Source: Campylobacter lari
Lineage (GTDB): Bacteria > Campylobacterota > Campylobacteria > Campylobacterales > Campylobacteraceae
NCBI RefSeq assembly: GCF_001017575.1
Contig: NZ_CP011372.1
Location: forward strand, 310,001-374,000
Length of the DNA: 64,000 nt
Direction: 5' to 3'
Part shown: one piece after another, positions 16,473 through 27,743 of the stretch
Layout: each line of letters starts with the position of its first letter
Position numbering within the stretch: the stretch's first letter is position 1
Made by a program: the position numbers and the translations under genes
Notes under the pieces: generated by a model
What the model was told of the DNA's origin: nothing
Databases searched by the model: none
What the model saw: the letters and a program-made list of their open reading frames with translations, nothing else

Positions 16473-17051
16473 ATGAAAATTGATTGTAGAGATTTAGCTT
16501 GTCCACGTCCTGTGATAGAAACAAAAAAAGCCTTAGAAGAGTTAAAAGAAAATGAAAATTTAGAAATTCTCTTAAATTCTCAAGCTTCTAAAGAAAATGT
16601 AATGAGATTTTTAAAATCTTTAAATTTGGAATTTAGCGTTAAAGATTTAGATGATGAGAGTATTATTAGCATTGTAAAAGATGGCAATATAGCTCAAACT
16701 CAAGAAAAAAATTTACAAGAATACAATGTGTTATTTTTAAAAAGCGATAGAGTGGGCGAGGGAGAACTTGGAAAAAATTTAATGCTAGGTTTTTTAAAAA
16801 CTCTAAAAGATTTACCTAATAAACCTGTAAAAATCCTTTGTGTTAATGATAGTGTTTTGATGAATACTGATTGCTCTCATATTGCTTTTGAAGCTATGAA
16901 AGAACTTGAAAATTTAGGAGTTGAAATTTATAGTTGCGGGGCATGTTTGGAATTTTTTGGCAAAAGCAAAGAACTTAAAATAGGCAAAATAGGTAATGCT
17001 TATGAAATTTTAAATGAACTTTTTGGAAAGGCAAAGATTATTTCTTTATGA
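16473..17051 (+). CDS. yedF: Selenium metabolism protein YedF (TusA-like plus DsrE-like)
   Basis: The 192-aa protein fuses a TusA/SirA-like domain (MKIDCRDLACPRPVIETKKA; CPxP motif, residues 1-70) to a DsrE/F-like C-terminal domain (LKSDRVGEGELGKNLMLGFL, then YSCGACLEFFGKSKELKIG). This architecture is the YedF family, found beside selD in selenium-using bacteria and thought to handle reduced selenium for selenophosphate synthesis. It overlaps the true selD start by 4 bases (ATGA), so the two are translationally coupled. From memory the C. jejuni counterpart is Cj1505c. The biochemical role is still inferred from context. Confidence 0.9.
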   Translation: MKIDCRDLACPRPVIETKKALEELKENENLEILLNSQASKENVMRFLKSLNLEFSVKDLDDESIISIVKDGNIAQTQEKNLQEYNVLFLKSDRVGEGELGKNLMLGFLKTLKDLPNKPVKILCVNDSVLMNTDCSHIAFEAMKELENLGVEIYSCGACLEFFGKSKELKIGKIGNAYEILNELFGKAKIISL

Positions 17052-18079
17052 TATATAAAGATCAAAAACTAACCCAATATGTAAAAGCTGCGGGTTGAGC
17101 TGCCAAATTAGACTCGGTGGGTCTTGACAAAATTCTTGGCATTTTAAAACCGCATGAAAACATTTTAAGTGGTATTAATAATAATGAAGATGCAAGTGTT
17201 TATAAGCTAAATGAAGATTTAGCTTTGGTGCAAACTCTTGATTTTATTACACCCGTGGTTGATAGTGCGTATCATTTTGGCGCTATAGCTGCTGCAAATG
17301 CTTTAAGTGATGTATTTGCTATGGGTGCTGAGGTGATTAATGCTTTAAATATTGTAGGTTTTGATACTTGTCATTTTAATAATGAAATTTTACTTGAAGT
17401 GTTAGAAGGTGCTAGAGTTAAGGTTGAAGAAGCTGGTGCTGTGCTAGTAGGTGGACATACTATAGAAAATGATGAATTTATTTTCGGGCTTAGTGTAACA
17501 GGCGTAGTTCATCCTAAGAAATTTATAGCTAATAATAGCGCCAAAGATGGTGATGTAATTTTACTTACTAAGCCTATAGGCAGTGGTATTATTAGTACTG
17601 CTATCAAGGCTGGTTTGCTAGAAAAAGCAAAGATTTTAAAAGCAGTGGAGCAAATGAGTTTTTTAAATTTATATGCAAGTCGTATTTTAAAGAGCTTTAA
17701 AAGTCTTAGTGCTTTAAGTGATGTGACAGGTTTTGGTCTTTTAGGACATTTAAAAGAAATGTTAAATAAAGAGATTATGATAGAAGTATATAAAAATGAA
17801 ATTCCTTTAATGGATGGAGTTTTGTCAATGGCTAATATGGGGATAATCCCAGCCGGAGCTTATAAAAATAAAGATAGTCTAAAAATTTGGGTTGAAAATT
17901 TAAATGAAAAAGATGAGGATATAGTGTATTTTGATCCTCAAACTTCAGGTGGACTTTTAGCTAGTATGAGTGAAAATGAAGCAAGTGAAGCTTTAAAAAT
18001 ACTTAAAGAATATAATATTGAAGCAAAGATTATCGCTAGATGTGTAAAAAATACTCATAATTATTTATTATTACGCTAA
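17048..18079 (+). CDS. selD: Selenide, water dikinase (selenophosphate synthase), selenoprotein with UGA at codon 17
   Basis: SelD makes selenophosphate from selenide and ATP. The gene starts at ATG 17048, overlapping yedF, not at the later GTG (17117). The first codons read MIYKDQKLTQYVKAAG-UGA-AAKLDSVGLDKILG, and the UGA at 17096-17098 falls at the catalytic Cys/Sec position of the family. The frame then stays open to 18079, giving 343 aa. Further motifs are NNEDASVY (Asp in ATP/Mg binding), ANALSDVFAMGAEVINALNI, VGGHTIENDE, SDVTGFGLLGHL and FDPQTSGGLLASM. A SECIS-like hairpin follows. SelD here therefore depends on its own product for synthesis. Confidence 0.95.
17096..17124 (+). promoter_or_regulatory. 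UGA-Sec codon and SECIS-like hairpin in selD
   Basis: After the UGA at 17096-17098, AGAC (17110-17113) can pair with GTCT (17121-17124), enclosing a loop with GGTGG. The placement and G/U-rich loop match the fdhA element in this window (GGTGT), as expected if both are read by one SelB. Confidence 0.7.
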
Positions 18080-18219
18080 TATTTTATTTACAATTAAAAA
18101 TATATGTTTATATTTGTTACTTTTTTACATAAAAAAATAAATTACAAATAAATATATGTTGATTTTCGTTGCATTTTTTGTATCATAAATACATATTAAC
18201 TATTAAAGTGGAGGAAAAA

Positions 18220-21200
18220 ATGATACAAAAAGCTTTGCAATTAGCTGAAGAATTACAAAGAAAGATAGAAAGTAATATTTCTCAAAGTGAAAAAGAATTT
18301 CATGCCAAAATGCAAAAACTTTTAAACAATCCTAAAAATAAAGTAATGTTAATTGAGCTTTTAGATCGCTCTTTTAGATGTAAAGATAAAAGCGCGAGTT
18401 TTGAGCTAATAGAACATACTTTAAATAAATATGGCATAGCAGATTTTTTTAGTGCTTTTGAAAAATTTTTACTTTTTTCATTTTTAAATTTTGGAAAATT
18501 TGCACCAACTCTTAGTGTGCCATTTTTCATTAAGCATTTAAGAGAAGATACTAAAGCTATGGTTTTAGATGCAAATCCTAGTGTTTTAGAGCCTCATATG
18601 CGTAAAAGAAAAGATGAAGATAAAATCACCTTAAATGTAAATTTAATTGGTGAAGAGGTTTTGGGTGAGGCTGAGAGTGCTTATAGAATGAAAAAATACG
18701 AAGAAGCATTAAAAACAAGCTATATTACTTATATTTCTATTAAAATTACTACCATTTTTTCCCAAATCAATATTATTGATTTTGAATACTCTAAAGATGA
18801 GGTGGTAAAAAGATTGGATAAATTATATGCTCTTGCTTTAGAGGAAGAAAAAAAGCAAGGTGTATCTAAATTTATCAATCTTGACATGGAAGAATTTAGA
18901 GATTTAGAATTAACTGTTGAAGCTTTTATGGAGAGTGTTGCAAAATATGATATTAAAGCAGGTATTGTTTTGCAAGCTTATTTACCTGATTCTTATGAGT
19001 ATTTGAAAAAACTTTTTGCTTTTTCAAAAGAAAGAGTTTTAAAAGGTATGAAGCCTATAAAAATTCGCTTTGTTAAAGGAGCGAATATGGAAAGTGAAGA
19101 AACTATAGCTTCACAAAGAGGTTGGGCTCTACCTACTTTTTATAAAAAAATTGACACTGATAGTAACTATAAAAAAATGCTTGATTTTGTCTTAGAGGGA
19201 GATAATTATAAATATATTAATGTAGGTATTGCAAGCCATAATTTGTTTGAAATTGCTTATGCTTATACTAGAATTTCACAAGCAGGAGCTTTATCATCTT
19301 TTACTTTTGAAATGCTTGAAGGTATGAGTTTACAATGCTCTTATGAGCTTTCTAAAATGCATGATCTTATACTTTATGCACCAGTTTGCGATGAAGCACA
19401 TTTTAACAATGCTATTGCATACTTAGTAAGAAGACTTGATGAAAATACTAGTGAAGATAATTTCATGAGATATTTTTTCAATCTTAAAATTAATGATAAA
19501 AATTGGCAGACGCAAAAAGAATTATTTATAAAATCTTTAGAAGGTGTTGCTAGCTTGGATAATTCTACTCATAGAACTCAAGATAGAAATAATGAAACAA
19601 AGGCTATTAGTTCTTATGAGAGTAAAGAATTTAAAAACGAACCTGATACAGATTTTATCTTAAAAGCAAATAGAGAGTGGGCTAAAAATATAAGAACTAA
19701 ATATGAAAATTTAGAAAATTATGATGTCTATCCGGTTGCAAAAGAGGAAATTAAAAACGAAAATTTACAAGTAGTAGAAGTTAAAGATAAAATCAAAAAT
19801 CGCACTATAGGTAAAGCACATTTAGCAGGCCAAGCAGAGATTAAGTACGCTTTAGATGTAGCTAAGAGCTCAAATTTTAGTGATTTAAGTCACGATGAAA
19901 TTTATAAAATTTTAGCAAAAACTGCTCAACTTGTTAGAGATCGTAGAGGAGATTTAATAGGTATAGCAGCTTTAGAAGTAGGAAAAACTTTCTTAGAAAT
20001 TGATCCTGAAGTTAGTGAGGCTATAGACTTTTTAGAATTTTACCCACATTCTTTGGAAAAACTAAAAGAGCAAAATCCAAATACTACTTTTAAAGCAAAA
20101 GGTATAGGTGTGGTGATTGCACCATGGAATTTCCCAGTGGGTATTTCAGTAGGAACTATAGCAGCACCTTTGGCTGCAGGAAATAAAGTGATATACAAAC
20201 CTTCATCTTTATCGATGTTAACAGGTTATATGCTTTGTAAATGTTTTTGGGATGCGGGAATTCCTAAAGATGCTTTGATTTTCTTACCTGCTAAAGGTAG
20301 TGATATATCAAAATACTTACTTGTTGATCAAAGTGTGAAATTTTCAGTATTAACCGGTGGGGAAGAAACTGCTTATGCAATGCTCAAAGCTAATCCAACC
20401 TTACTTTTAAGCGCTGAAACAGGCGGTAAAAACGCAACTATTGTTTCTAAATTTGCTGATCGTGATAGTGCGATTAAAAATATCATTCATTCAGCTTTTT
20501 CAAATTCAGGTCAAAAATGCTCTGCTACTTCTTTACTAGTTTTAGAAGAAGAAGTTTATAATGATGAAGAGTTTAAAAAGACTTTGGTAGATGCTGCTAG
20601 TTCTATGGCGGTTGGAAATCCATTTGTGTTTAAAAATAAACTTGGAGCTTTAGCAGATAAACCAGATGTGAAATTACAAAAAGCTTTAGATGAGCTAGCT
20701 CCGTATGAAAGTTGGGCTTTAAAACCTAAATTTGTAGATGATAATCCTTATCTTTTAACTCCAGGGATTAAGTATGGTACTAAAAAAGGTGATTTTACGC
20801 ACATGAATGAGCTTTTTGCGCCAATCTTAACTGTAATGAAAGCAAAAGATTTAAAAGAAGCTATTGATATAGTAAATTCAACAGGCTATGGACTCACAGC
20901 AGGATTTGAAAGTTTAGATGAGAGAGAATGGGAGTATTTTCACACTCACATAGAGGCAGGAAATATTTATATTAATAAACCAACAACAGGAGCTATAGTT
21001 CTTAGACAGCCTTTTGGTGGTATTAAAAAATCAGCCATTGGTTTTGGTAGAAAAGTTGGAATTTATAATTACATTACCCAATTTTTAGATATAGAGCAAA
21101 GTCAAGCTGATCAAAATGTTTTGGACAATGAATTGGTATCAAATTTAAATGCTTTAAGCTTAGATTTAAATGAAAAAGATAAAGTCGATTTTGAAGTCAT

Positions 21201-21717
21201 TAAAGCTATGGCAAGAAGCTATGCTTACCATGCAAAACATGAATTTGCAAGTGCGAAAGATTATGTCAATATAAGAGGTGAGGATAATCTTTTCTCCTAT
21301 ACAAAGGTTAAAAATATCGCTTATAGAGTGCATAAAGATGATAGTTTAAAAGATATTTTAGGAGTTATTTTAGCAGCTAGTGTATTAAATATTGATCTTG
21401 TTTTAAGTTATGATGAGCATGAAAAAATAGATCTTGTGCAAAAGATTAATCAAAAAATTAGTTCAAAAACTTTATTCCTTAAAGAAAATAAAGAAAATTT
21501 CATTAGCAAAATAGCTGATTATGAGAGAATTCGTTATTTTGCTCCATTAGATGTTAATGATGAAATTTTCATAAAAGCAGCAAGTTGTGCAAAAATCATC
21601 GCTAATGCTAAGCCTTTAATAAATGGGCGTTTTGAGTTGCTTTTATATCACAATGAGAAAGCTTTAAGTATATCTTTCCATCGTTATGGAAATCTAGGTA
21701 TTCGTGCTTTAAAATAA
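18220..21717 (+). CDS. putA: Bifunctional proline dehydrogenase / P5C dehydrogenase PutA
   Basis: PutA oxidises proline to glutamate in two steps, feeding electrons to the quinone pool. I place the start at ATG 18220, preceded by GGAGG at 18210-18214; an upstream in-frame ATG at 18169 lacks such a site. The product is 1165 aa. Residues up to ~460 are the FAD proline dehydrogenase barrel (FINLDMEEFRDLELT, RFVKGANMESEE). The aldehyde dehydrogenase half has VIAPWNFPVG (~residue 632), Glu733 in LSAETGGKN, catalytic Cys767 in SGQKCSATS and RQPFGGIKKSA. The last ~170 residues are a poorly conserved tail. There is no N-terminal ribbon-helix-helix DNA-binding domain, so it is not self-regulating like E. 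coli PutA. Confidence 0.95.
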   Translation: MIQKALQLAEELQRKIESNISQSEKEFHAKMQKLLNNPKNKVMLIELLDRSFRCKDKSASFELIEHTLNKYGIADFFSAFEKFLLFSFLNFGKFAPTLSVPFFIKHLREDTKAMVLDANPSVLEPHMRKRKDEDKITLNVNLIGEEVLGEAESAYRMKKYEEALKTSYITYISIKITTIFSQINIIDFEYSKDEVVKRLDKLYALALEEEKKQGVSKFINLDMEEFRDLELTVEAFMESVAKYDIKAGIVLQAYLPDSYEYLKKLFAFSKERVLKGMKPIKIRFVKGANMESEETIASQRGWALPTFYKKIDTDSNYKKMLDFVLEGDNYKYINVGIASHNLFEIAYAYTRISQAGALSSFTFEMLEGMSLQCSYELSKMHDLILYAPVCDEAHFNNAIAYLVRRLDENTSEDNFMRYFFNLKINDKNWQTQKELFIKSLEGVASLDNSTHRTQDRNNETKAISSYESKEFKNEPDTDFILKANREWAKNIRTKYENLENYDVYPVAKEEIKNENLQVVEVKDKIKNRTIGKAHLAGQAEIKYALDVAKSSNFSDLSHDEIYKILAKTAQLVRDRRGDLIGIAALEVGKTFLEIDPEVSEAIDFLEFYPHSLEKLKEQNPNTTFKAKGIGVVIAPWNFPVGISVGTIAAPLAAGNKVIYKPSSLSMLTGYMLCKCFWDAGIPKDALIFLPAKGSDISKYLLVDQSVKFSVLTGGEETAYAMLKANPTLLLSAETGGKNATIVSKFADRDSAIKNIIHSAFSNSGQKCSATSLLVLEEEVYNDEEFKKTLVDAASSMAVGNPFVFKNKLGALADKPDVKLQKALDELAPYESWALKPKFVDDNPYLLTPGIKYGTKKGDFTHMNELFAPILTVMKAKDLKEAIDIVNSTGYGLTAGFESLDEREWEYFHTHIEAGNIYINKPTTGAIVLRQPFGGIKKSAIGFGRKVGIYNYITQFLDIEQSQADQNVLDNELVSNLNALSLDLNEKDKVDFEVIKAMARSYAYHAKHEFASAKDYVNIRGEDNLFSYTKVKNIAYRVHKDDSLKDILGVILAASVLNIDLVLSYDEHEKIDLVQKINQKISSKTLFLKENKENFISKIADYERIRYFAPLDVNDEIFIKAASCAKIIANAKPLINGRFELLLYHNEKALSISFHRYGNLGIRALK

Positions 21718-21732
21718 TATAAAGGAGATAAA

Positions 21733-23214
21733 ATGGAGGTTGTTCAAATTAATACTCAAATTGCGATAATGTTTGTCGCATATTCAGCATTAATGCTTTT
21801 TATCGGATTTTATTTTTATAAACAAAATAAAAATTCAGAGGACTATTTTTTAGGTGGTCGTTCTATGGGACCAGTGGTTTCAGCACTTAGTGCTGGAGCT
21901 TCTGATATGAGCGGTTGGCTTTTAATGGGTTTACCAGGAGCGTTATATGTAAGTGGTTTGGCTGAAAGTTATATTGCAATAGGTCTTAGTATAGGAGCGT
22001 TTTTAAACTGGGCTTTTGTAGCAAAAAGACTTAGAATTTATACTAGTGTGATTGCAAATTCTATTACAATTCCAGATTATTTTGAAACAAGGTTTGATGA
22101 TGATAAGCATATATTAAGAGTGGTTTGCGCTATTGTTATTTTAATTTTCTTTACTTTTTATGTTTCTTCAGGACTTGTAGGTGGAGCAAAACTTTTTGAA
22201 GCAACTTTTGGAATTCAATATGATTATGCTTTAACTACAGGAACTGTTATTATAGTTGCTTATACATTTTTAGGTGGATATAAGGCAGTTTGTTGGACGG
22301 ATTTGATTCAAGGTTTATTAATGATGAGTGCTTTGATTGTTGTGCCTATAGTGATGATTTATCATTTAGGTGGCTTTAGTGAAGCTGTTAATATAGTCAA
22401 AGAAATTAAGCCAAATACTTTTTCTATGGGAGAAGGATTAAGCTTTTTAGGTATAGTTTCAGCGCTTTCATGGGGACTTGGATATTTTGGTCAGCCACAT
22501 ATTTTGGTGCGTTTTATGTCTATAAGATCAACCAAAGATATTCCAACTGCTACTTTTGTAGGAATTTCTTGGATGGTTATATCTTTAATAGGTGCTTGTT
22601 TGATAGGTATTTTAGGTATAGCTTATGTGAGTAAATTTGAGCTTAGTTTGCAAGATCCTGAAAAGATTTTTATCGTAATGTCACAATTGCTTTTTAATCC
22701 TTGGATAGCAGGTATTTTACTTAGTGCTATTTTAGCAGCTATTATGAGTACAGCAAGTTCGCAATTACTTGTTTCAAGTTCAACTATAGCAGAAGATTTT
22801 TATAAAAGAATTTTTAATAAAGAAGCATCTAATAAAACAGTGATGACTTTGGGTAGATTTGGTGTTTTAGCAGTAGCTGTGATAGCTTTTATCATTTCTA
22901 CTGATAAAAACTCAAGTGTATTAAGTATAGTAGCTTATGCTTGGGCGGGATTTGGAGCAAGTTTTGGTTCTGTAATGCTCTTTTCGTTATTTTGGTCAAA
23001 AATGACAAGATACGCTGCTATTGCAGGTATGATTACCGGTGCAGTTGTGGTTGTAGCATATAAAAATTTCTTAGCTGAGTGGCTTAATTTTCCTATATAT
23101 GAAATTATTCCAGGATTTTTAGCTGCTTCTGTTGTGATTGTTTTAGTGAGCTTGGTTACAAAAGTTCGTCCAGGAACTAAAGCAGCTTATGAAACAATGT
23201 TAAAACATCTTTAA
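21733..23214 (+). CDS. putP: Sodium/proline symporter PutP
   Basis: The 493-aa inner-membrane protein has about 13 hydrophobic helices and the sodium:solute symporter signature. Typical PutP blocks are [57 protein letters not shown] and [18 protein letters not shown] (Na+ site). It imports proline for PutA, encoded 15 bases upstream, with an AAGGAG ribosome-binding site between them. A convergent terminator follows. Proline, serine and other amino acids are main carbon sources for Campylobacter. Confidence 0.95.
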   Translation: MEVVQINTQIAIMFVAYSALMLFIGFYFYKQNKNSEDYFLGGRSMGPVVSALSAGASDMSGWLLMGLPGALYVSGLAESYIAIGLSIGAFLNWAFVAKRLRIYTSVIANSITIPDYFETRFDDDKHILRVVCAIVILIFFTFYVSSGLVGGAKLFEATFGIQYDYALTTGTVIIVAYTFLGGYKAVCWTDLIQGLLMMSALIVVPIVMIYHLGGFSEAVNIVKEIKPNTFSMGEGLSFLGIVSALSWGLGYFGQPHILVRFMSIRSTKDIPTATFVGISWMVISLIGACLIGILGIAYVSKFELSLQDPEKIFIVMSQLLFNPWIAGILLSAILAAIMSTASSQLLVSSSTIAEDFYKRIFNKEASNKTVMTLGRFGVLAVAVIAFIISTDKNSSVLSIVAYAWAGFGASFGSVMLFSLFWSKMTRYAAIAGMITGAVVVVAYKNFLAEWLNFPIYEIIPGFLAASVVIVLVSLVTKVRPGTKAAYETMLKHL

Positions 23215-23218
23215 TATA

Positions 23219-23243
23219 TTCAAAAGCCTTTAAGGCTTTTGAA
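23219..23243. terminator. Bidirectional terminator between putP and fdhU
   Basis: TTCAAAAGCC (23219-23228) and GGCTTTTGAA (23234-23243) form a perfect 10-bp stem with a 5-base loop. The flanking A/T runs suit termination in both directions. It overlaps the 3' end of the minus-strand TusA-like gene. Confidence 0.75.
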
Positions 23244-23457
23244 TTAAAAATCTAAGCGTTGGGCCATCTTGATTTATTTCTAGAATTTCAAAACCACGAT
23301 TTTTAGCATCTTGAGGTATAGAATTGATACTTTGCGGACAGTCGCATAAAATTTCTAAAACTTCACCTGATTTTAGTTCTTTTAAGGCATCAATAGTAGC
23401 TATAGCAGGGTATGGACAAGCTTCACCTTCTAAATTTAAACTATAATGAATAATCAT
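23230..23457 (-). CDS. fdhU: TusA-family sulfur/selenium carrier (FdhU-like)
   Basis: The 75-aa protein has the TusA fold signature GEACPYPAIATIDALKEL with the CPxP cysteine near residue 14 and an alpha/beta pattern through to the end. TusA proteins carry persulfide sulfur; in C. jejuni the homologous gene beside the YedE transporter was, as I recall, named fdhU and needed for formate dehydrogenase activity. It overlaps the upstream transporter gene by 4 bases and lies close to tRNA-Sec and selD, supporting a role in selenium or sulfur supply. The symbol follows that C. jejuni usage and depends on orthology. Confidence 0.85.
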   Translation of the reverse strand: MIIHYSLNLEGEACPYPAIATIDALKELKSGEVLEILCDCPQSINSIPQDAKNRGFEILEINQDGPTLRFLIQKP

Positions 23458-24680
23458 ATTTTTCCTTTTTTATTTTGTTTAAAAAAGAATGATTTTTTAA
23501 ACTTTAATATAAATAAAAATAAAATTGCAAATAAAGTTAAATTGATTACTAAACCATTAAAATAACCAAATTCATTTAAAAGATGAATCTTTACTCCATC
23601 TGTTAAGAAATTTGGAAAATAATCGTAGCTTAAAGCTAATATCATAGTGCCAATAATATTTGCAATACCCACTATAATAAAATGACTTTGTCCTTCACAA
23701 GCTCGATACATCCAGCCACACTCGCATCCTCCGGCAAAAACTATCCCAAAGCCAAATAAAAAAGCACCTAAAGCAATATTTGGTGATATTTCTATTATTT
23801 TGCTAGTGTGTCCTTGTAAGATAAATGCAAAAGCTATTAAGCAAGCTATAATCATACCTATTAAAGCACCTTTTATAGCATTGTCTCTACCAAATAAAAA
23901 TAAATCTCTAAAGCAAGAAGTAAAGCAAATTTGAGCTCTAGATATGATAAAACCAAAAACAAAGCCAAATATTAACGCTAAAGGAAGAATGCTTTCTTTG
24001 TTGTTAATATTTAAAGGTTGTTTTTGTAGTATAAGTACAACATAAGTTATAAAAATTATAAATACACCAAGTCCTATATAAAAATATATCTTTGCGGTTT
24101 TATTGTGTGTTTTTAATGGTTGGTTTTCTTTACAAACACGTTGTAATTTGGCTTTTGGTTTAAAAGGTGATAGATTGCAAACTTTAACAGCTAAATAAAT
24201 CCCTAAAATCATAAATAAAGTAAAAACCCAAGTATGTAAAGAAAAATAAGGCAAGCCTGTAAAAAAATTTGCCAAGTTACATCCAAAGGCAAGTCTTGCG
24301 CCAAAACCAGATAAAATTCCACCTATAATAGCTTGAAAAATTCGAATTTTGCTAGCAGGTAAGCGCCATTTGAATTTATTTGCTAAAAATGCAGCGCTTA
24401 AACACCCTATAAACATACCTATAAGCATAATACCATCAATTCTTGTTAAGGGAGTACCGTTTAAATTTTGCTTTTGATAATAAGAATAAGAGCTTAAGTC
24501 TATACCAAAAAATTCTAAAAACTCTCCACCCCAGCGTGTCATTTCGCCAGTGACTGCCCAAACACTACCAAAAATTCCAAAATAAATAGCACTTAAAATT
24601 CCAAGCATAATCATGCCTTTGGAATTATCCCAAAAATTTATAAAAAAAGATTGTTTGAAAGAATGCATTGTTGTATCCAA
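23454..24680 (-). CDS. fdhT: YeeE/YedE-family membrane transporter (FdhT-like)
   Basis: The 408-aa protein has about ten membrane helices and the two family repeats. Each repeat has a conserved Cys/Gly block: GFGARLAFGCNLANFFTGLP in the first half, and SRAQICFTSCFRDLFLFG with FAGGCECGWMYRACEG in the second. Family members import thiosulfate or are linked to selenium use. With the TusA-like partner overlapping its 3' end and tRNA-Sec about 150 bases upstream, it is probably the selenium/sulfur uptake partner for formate dehydrogenase, as proposed for C. jejuni fdhTU. The substrate is not established from sequence. Confidence 0.88.
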   Translation of the reverse strand: MDTTMHSFKQSFFINFWDNSKGMIMLGILSAIYFGIFGSVWAVTGEMTRWGGEFLEFFGIDLSSYSYYQKQNLNGTPLTRIDGIMLIGMFIGCLSAAFLANKFKWRLPASKIRIFQAIIGGILSGFGARLAFGCNLANFFTGLPYFSLHTWVFTLFMILGIYLAVKVCNLSPFKPKAKLQRVCKENQPLKTHNKTAKIYFYIGLGVFIIFITYVVLILQKQPLNINNKESILPLALIFGFVFGFIISRAQICFTSCFRDLFLFGRDNAIKGALIGMIIACLIAFAFILQGHTSKIIEISPNIALGAFLFGFGIVFAGGCECGWMYRACEGQSHFIIVGIANIIGTMILALSYDYFPNFLTDGVKIHLLNEFGYFNGLVINLTLFAILFLFILKFKKSFFFKQNKKGKI

Positions 24681-24811
24681 AAATTGTGATTGTCAAAACT
24701 TGACACTAAAATAAAAACTACTATTATAACTAAGAATTTTGATAATAAAATAAAACAAAACCACTTATAACTTTAAGTATTTAATTTTTGTTTTAATTAA
24801 AAATATTAAGA

Positions 24812-24817
24812 TATAAT
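24812..24817 (+). promoter_or_regulatory. -10 box for tRNA-Sec
   Basis: TATAAT ends 9 bases before the tRNA 5' end, the right spacing for transcription to begin at or just ahead of the mature tRNA. Confidence 0.65.
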
Positions 24818-24826
24818 ATATTTTTT

Positions 24827-26614
<1,788 letters not shown>

Positions 26615-26615
<1 letters not shown>

Positions 26616-27130
26616 TGAAAAAAATAATATTTTTATTAATTTTTTTAAATTTTGTAAATGCACAGCAAAATTGCGAGCAATATTTTGAAGCAAGAAAAGA
26701 GCAAATGCAAGAACAAATTAGAGAATATGATGAAGCAAAACAGAGCTTGGAAGCTTATAGAGCATCTTTTGAAGCTTTACAAAAAGAAAAAATGCAAGCT
26801 TTAATACAAAAAGAAGCTGATATTAATGCAAGTTTAGAACAAATTAAAAGCCTAAAAGAACAAAATGAGCGTATATTAGAAGCGACTAGGCAAAATCTTC
26901 AAGCGATTAATGATAAAACCATGGGGCGTATTACAGAAATCTATGCAAAAATGAAAGATGTGGCTGTTGCAGGTATATTAAGTGAAATGGAACCTGATGA
27001 AGCTTCAAAAATTCTACTTTCATTAGATCCTAGAAAAATTTCATCTATTATGGCAAAAATGGAACCTAAAAAAGCTTCGGATTTAACACTGCTTTTGAAA
27101 AATTTAGATCAAAATGCAAGTTCGCAGTAA
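26615..27130 (+). CDS. Secreted MotE-like coiled-coil protein with MgtE-N domain and two N-glycosylation sequons
   Basis: A signal peptide (MKKIIFLLIFLNFVNA) precedes a coiled coil (residues ~20-100) and a MgtE N-domain-like module (VAGILSEMEPDEASKILLSL, then ISSIMAKMEPKKASDLTLLL). This is the MotE/FliG-like architecture of periplasmic proteins linked to flagellar motors in Campylobacterota. Two Campylobacter Pgl N-glycosylation sequons (D/E-x-N-x-S/T) are visible: DINAS with N71 and DQNAS with N167. From memory C. jejuni Cj1496c is a known glycoprotein. The upstream FliJ-like gene ends exactly where this one starts. Confidence 0.75.
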
Positions 27131-27191
27131 GTTTTAAGCAGTTTTTACCTTTTTTTTAGTATTATTTCAATAAAAATAAAAAGGTGAATAA

Positions 27192-27743
27192 ATGCGTATC
27201 AAACCAGCTCACATACCTTATATAGCAAATAAAATAATACTTGATTTAATGCACTCTTCTTTTGTAAAAATTAAAGATGATAGTCAAAAGCTTTTAAAAA
27301 TAGCAAAAGAAATTATAGAAATAGATGTTTTAAATGAACGTAAGCTTGATGAAAAGGCAAAAGAGCTTTTAGAAAGTCAAGAAGATGAAATTGAGTTTAT
27401 GCAAATAGATAGAAAAAGTATGTTTTGGATGATTAAGAAAAAATTGGCAAATGAGTTTAAATTTATGCTTGATAGTGAAGATAGATACAATAACCTTTCT
27501 CACAAAATTTTAGAAAATTTAGTAGAAGAAGATTTGATAAATTACAATGTATCAGAAAATCGTGTGAAAAATCTCATTTTCTCGAGTATTATGTCTTATT
27601 TAAAAGAGTATGAAAATTTAGAAGATTTGGTTTATGAAAAAATTTCAAATTATAAAAGAAAGCTTATCCCAGGTTCTGAGGAATATGAATTAGTATTTGA
27701 AAAGCTTTACCAAGAAGAGCTTAGAAAAAAGGGACTTTTATGA
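27192..27743 (+). CDS. DUF507 family protein (two repeats)
   Basis: The 183-aa protein is a tandem pair of DUF507 units: residues ~1-90 (MRIKPAHIPYIANKIILDLM to the QEDEIEFMQID region) and ~95-183 (KLANEFKFMLDSEDRYNNLS to YQEELRKKGLL). Function is unknown. The family is widespread in Campylobacterota and deltaproteobacteria and rich in acidic helices. Its stop overlaps the carA start by 4 bases. C. jejuni Cj1495c is the counterpart as I recall. Confidence 0.85.
   Translation: MRIKPAHIPYIANKIILDLMHSSFVKIKDDSQKLLKIAKEIIEIDVLNERKLDEKAKELLESQEDEIEFMQIDRKSMFWMIKKKLANEFKFMLDSEDRYNNLSHKILENLVEEDLINYNVSENRVKNLIFSSIMSYLKEYENLEDLVYEKISNYKRKLIPGSEEYELVFEKLYQEELRKKGLL

Noticed and set aside
17117-18079. 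A shorter selD starting at GTG 17117
   Set aside because: It would lack the catalytic Sec17 and the coupled ATG at 17048; the upstream frame encodes the conserved N-terminus through a UGA.
18169-18219. Longer PutA start at 18169
   Set aside because: The extra 17 residues lack a ribosome-binding site, while ATG 18220 has GGAGG at the right distance.
18080-18219. AT-rich repeats upstream of putA as a possible origin or phase-variable tract
   Set aside because: Only loose TATTTGT/ACAAATA dyads typical of AT-rich DNA; no regular repeat, DnaA-box cluster or homopolymer long enough.
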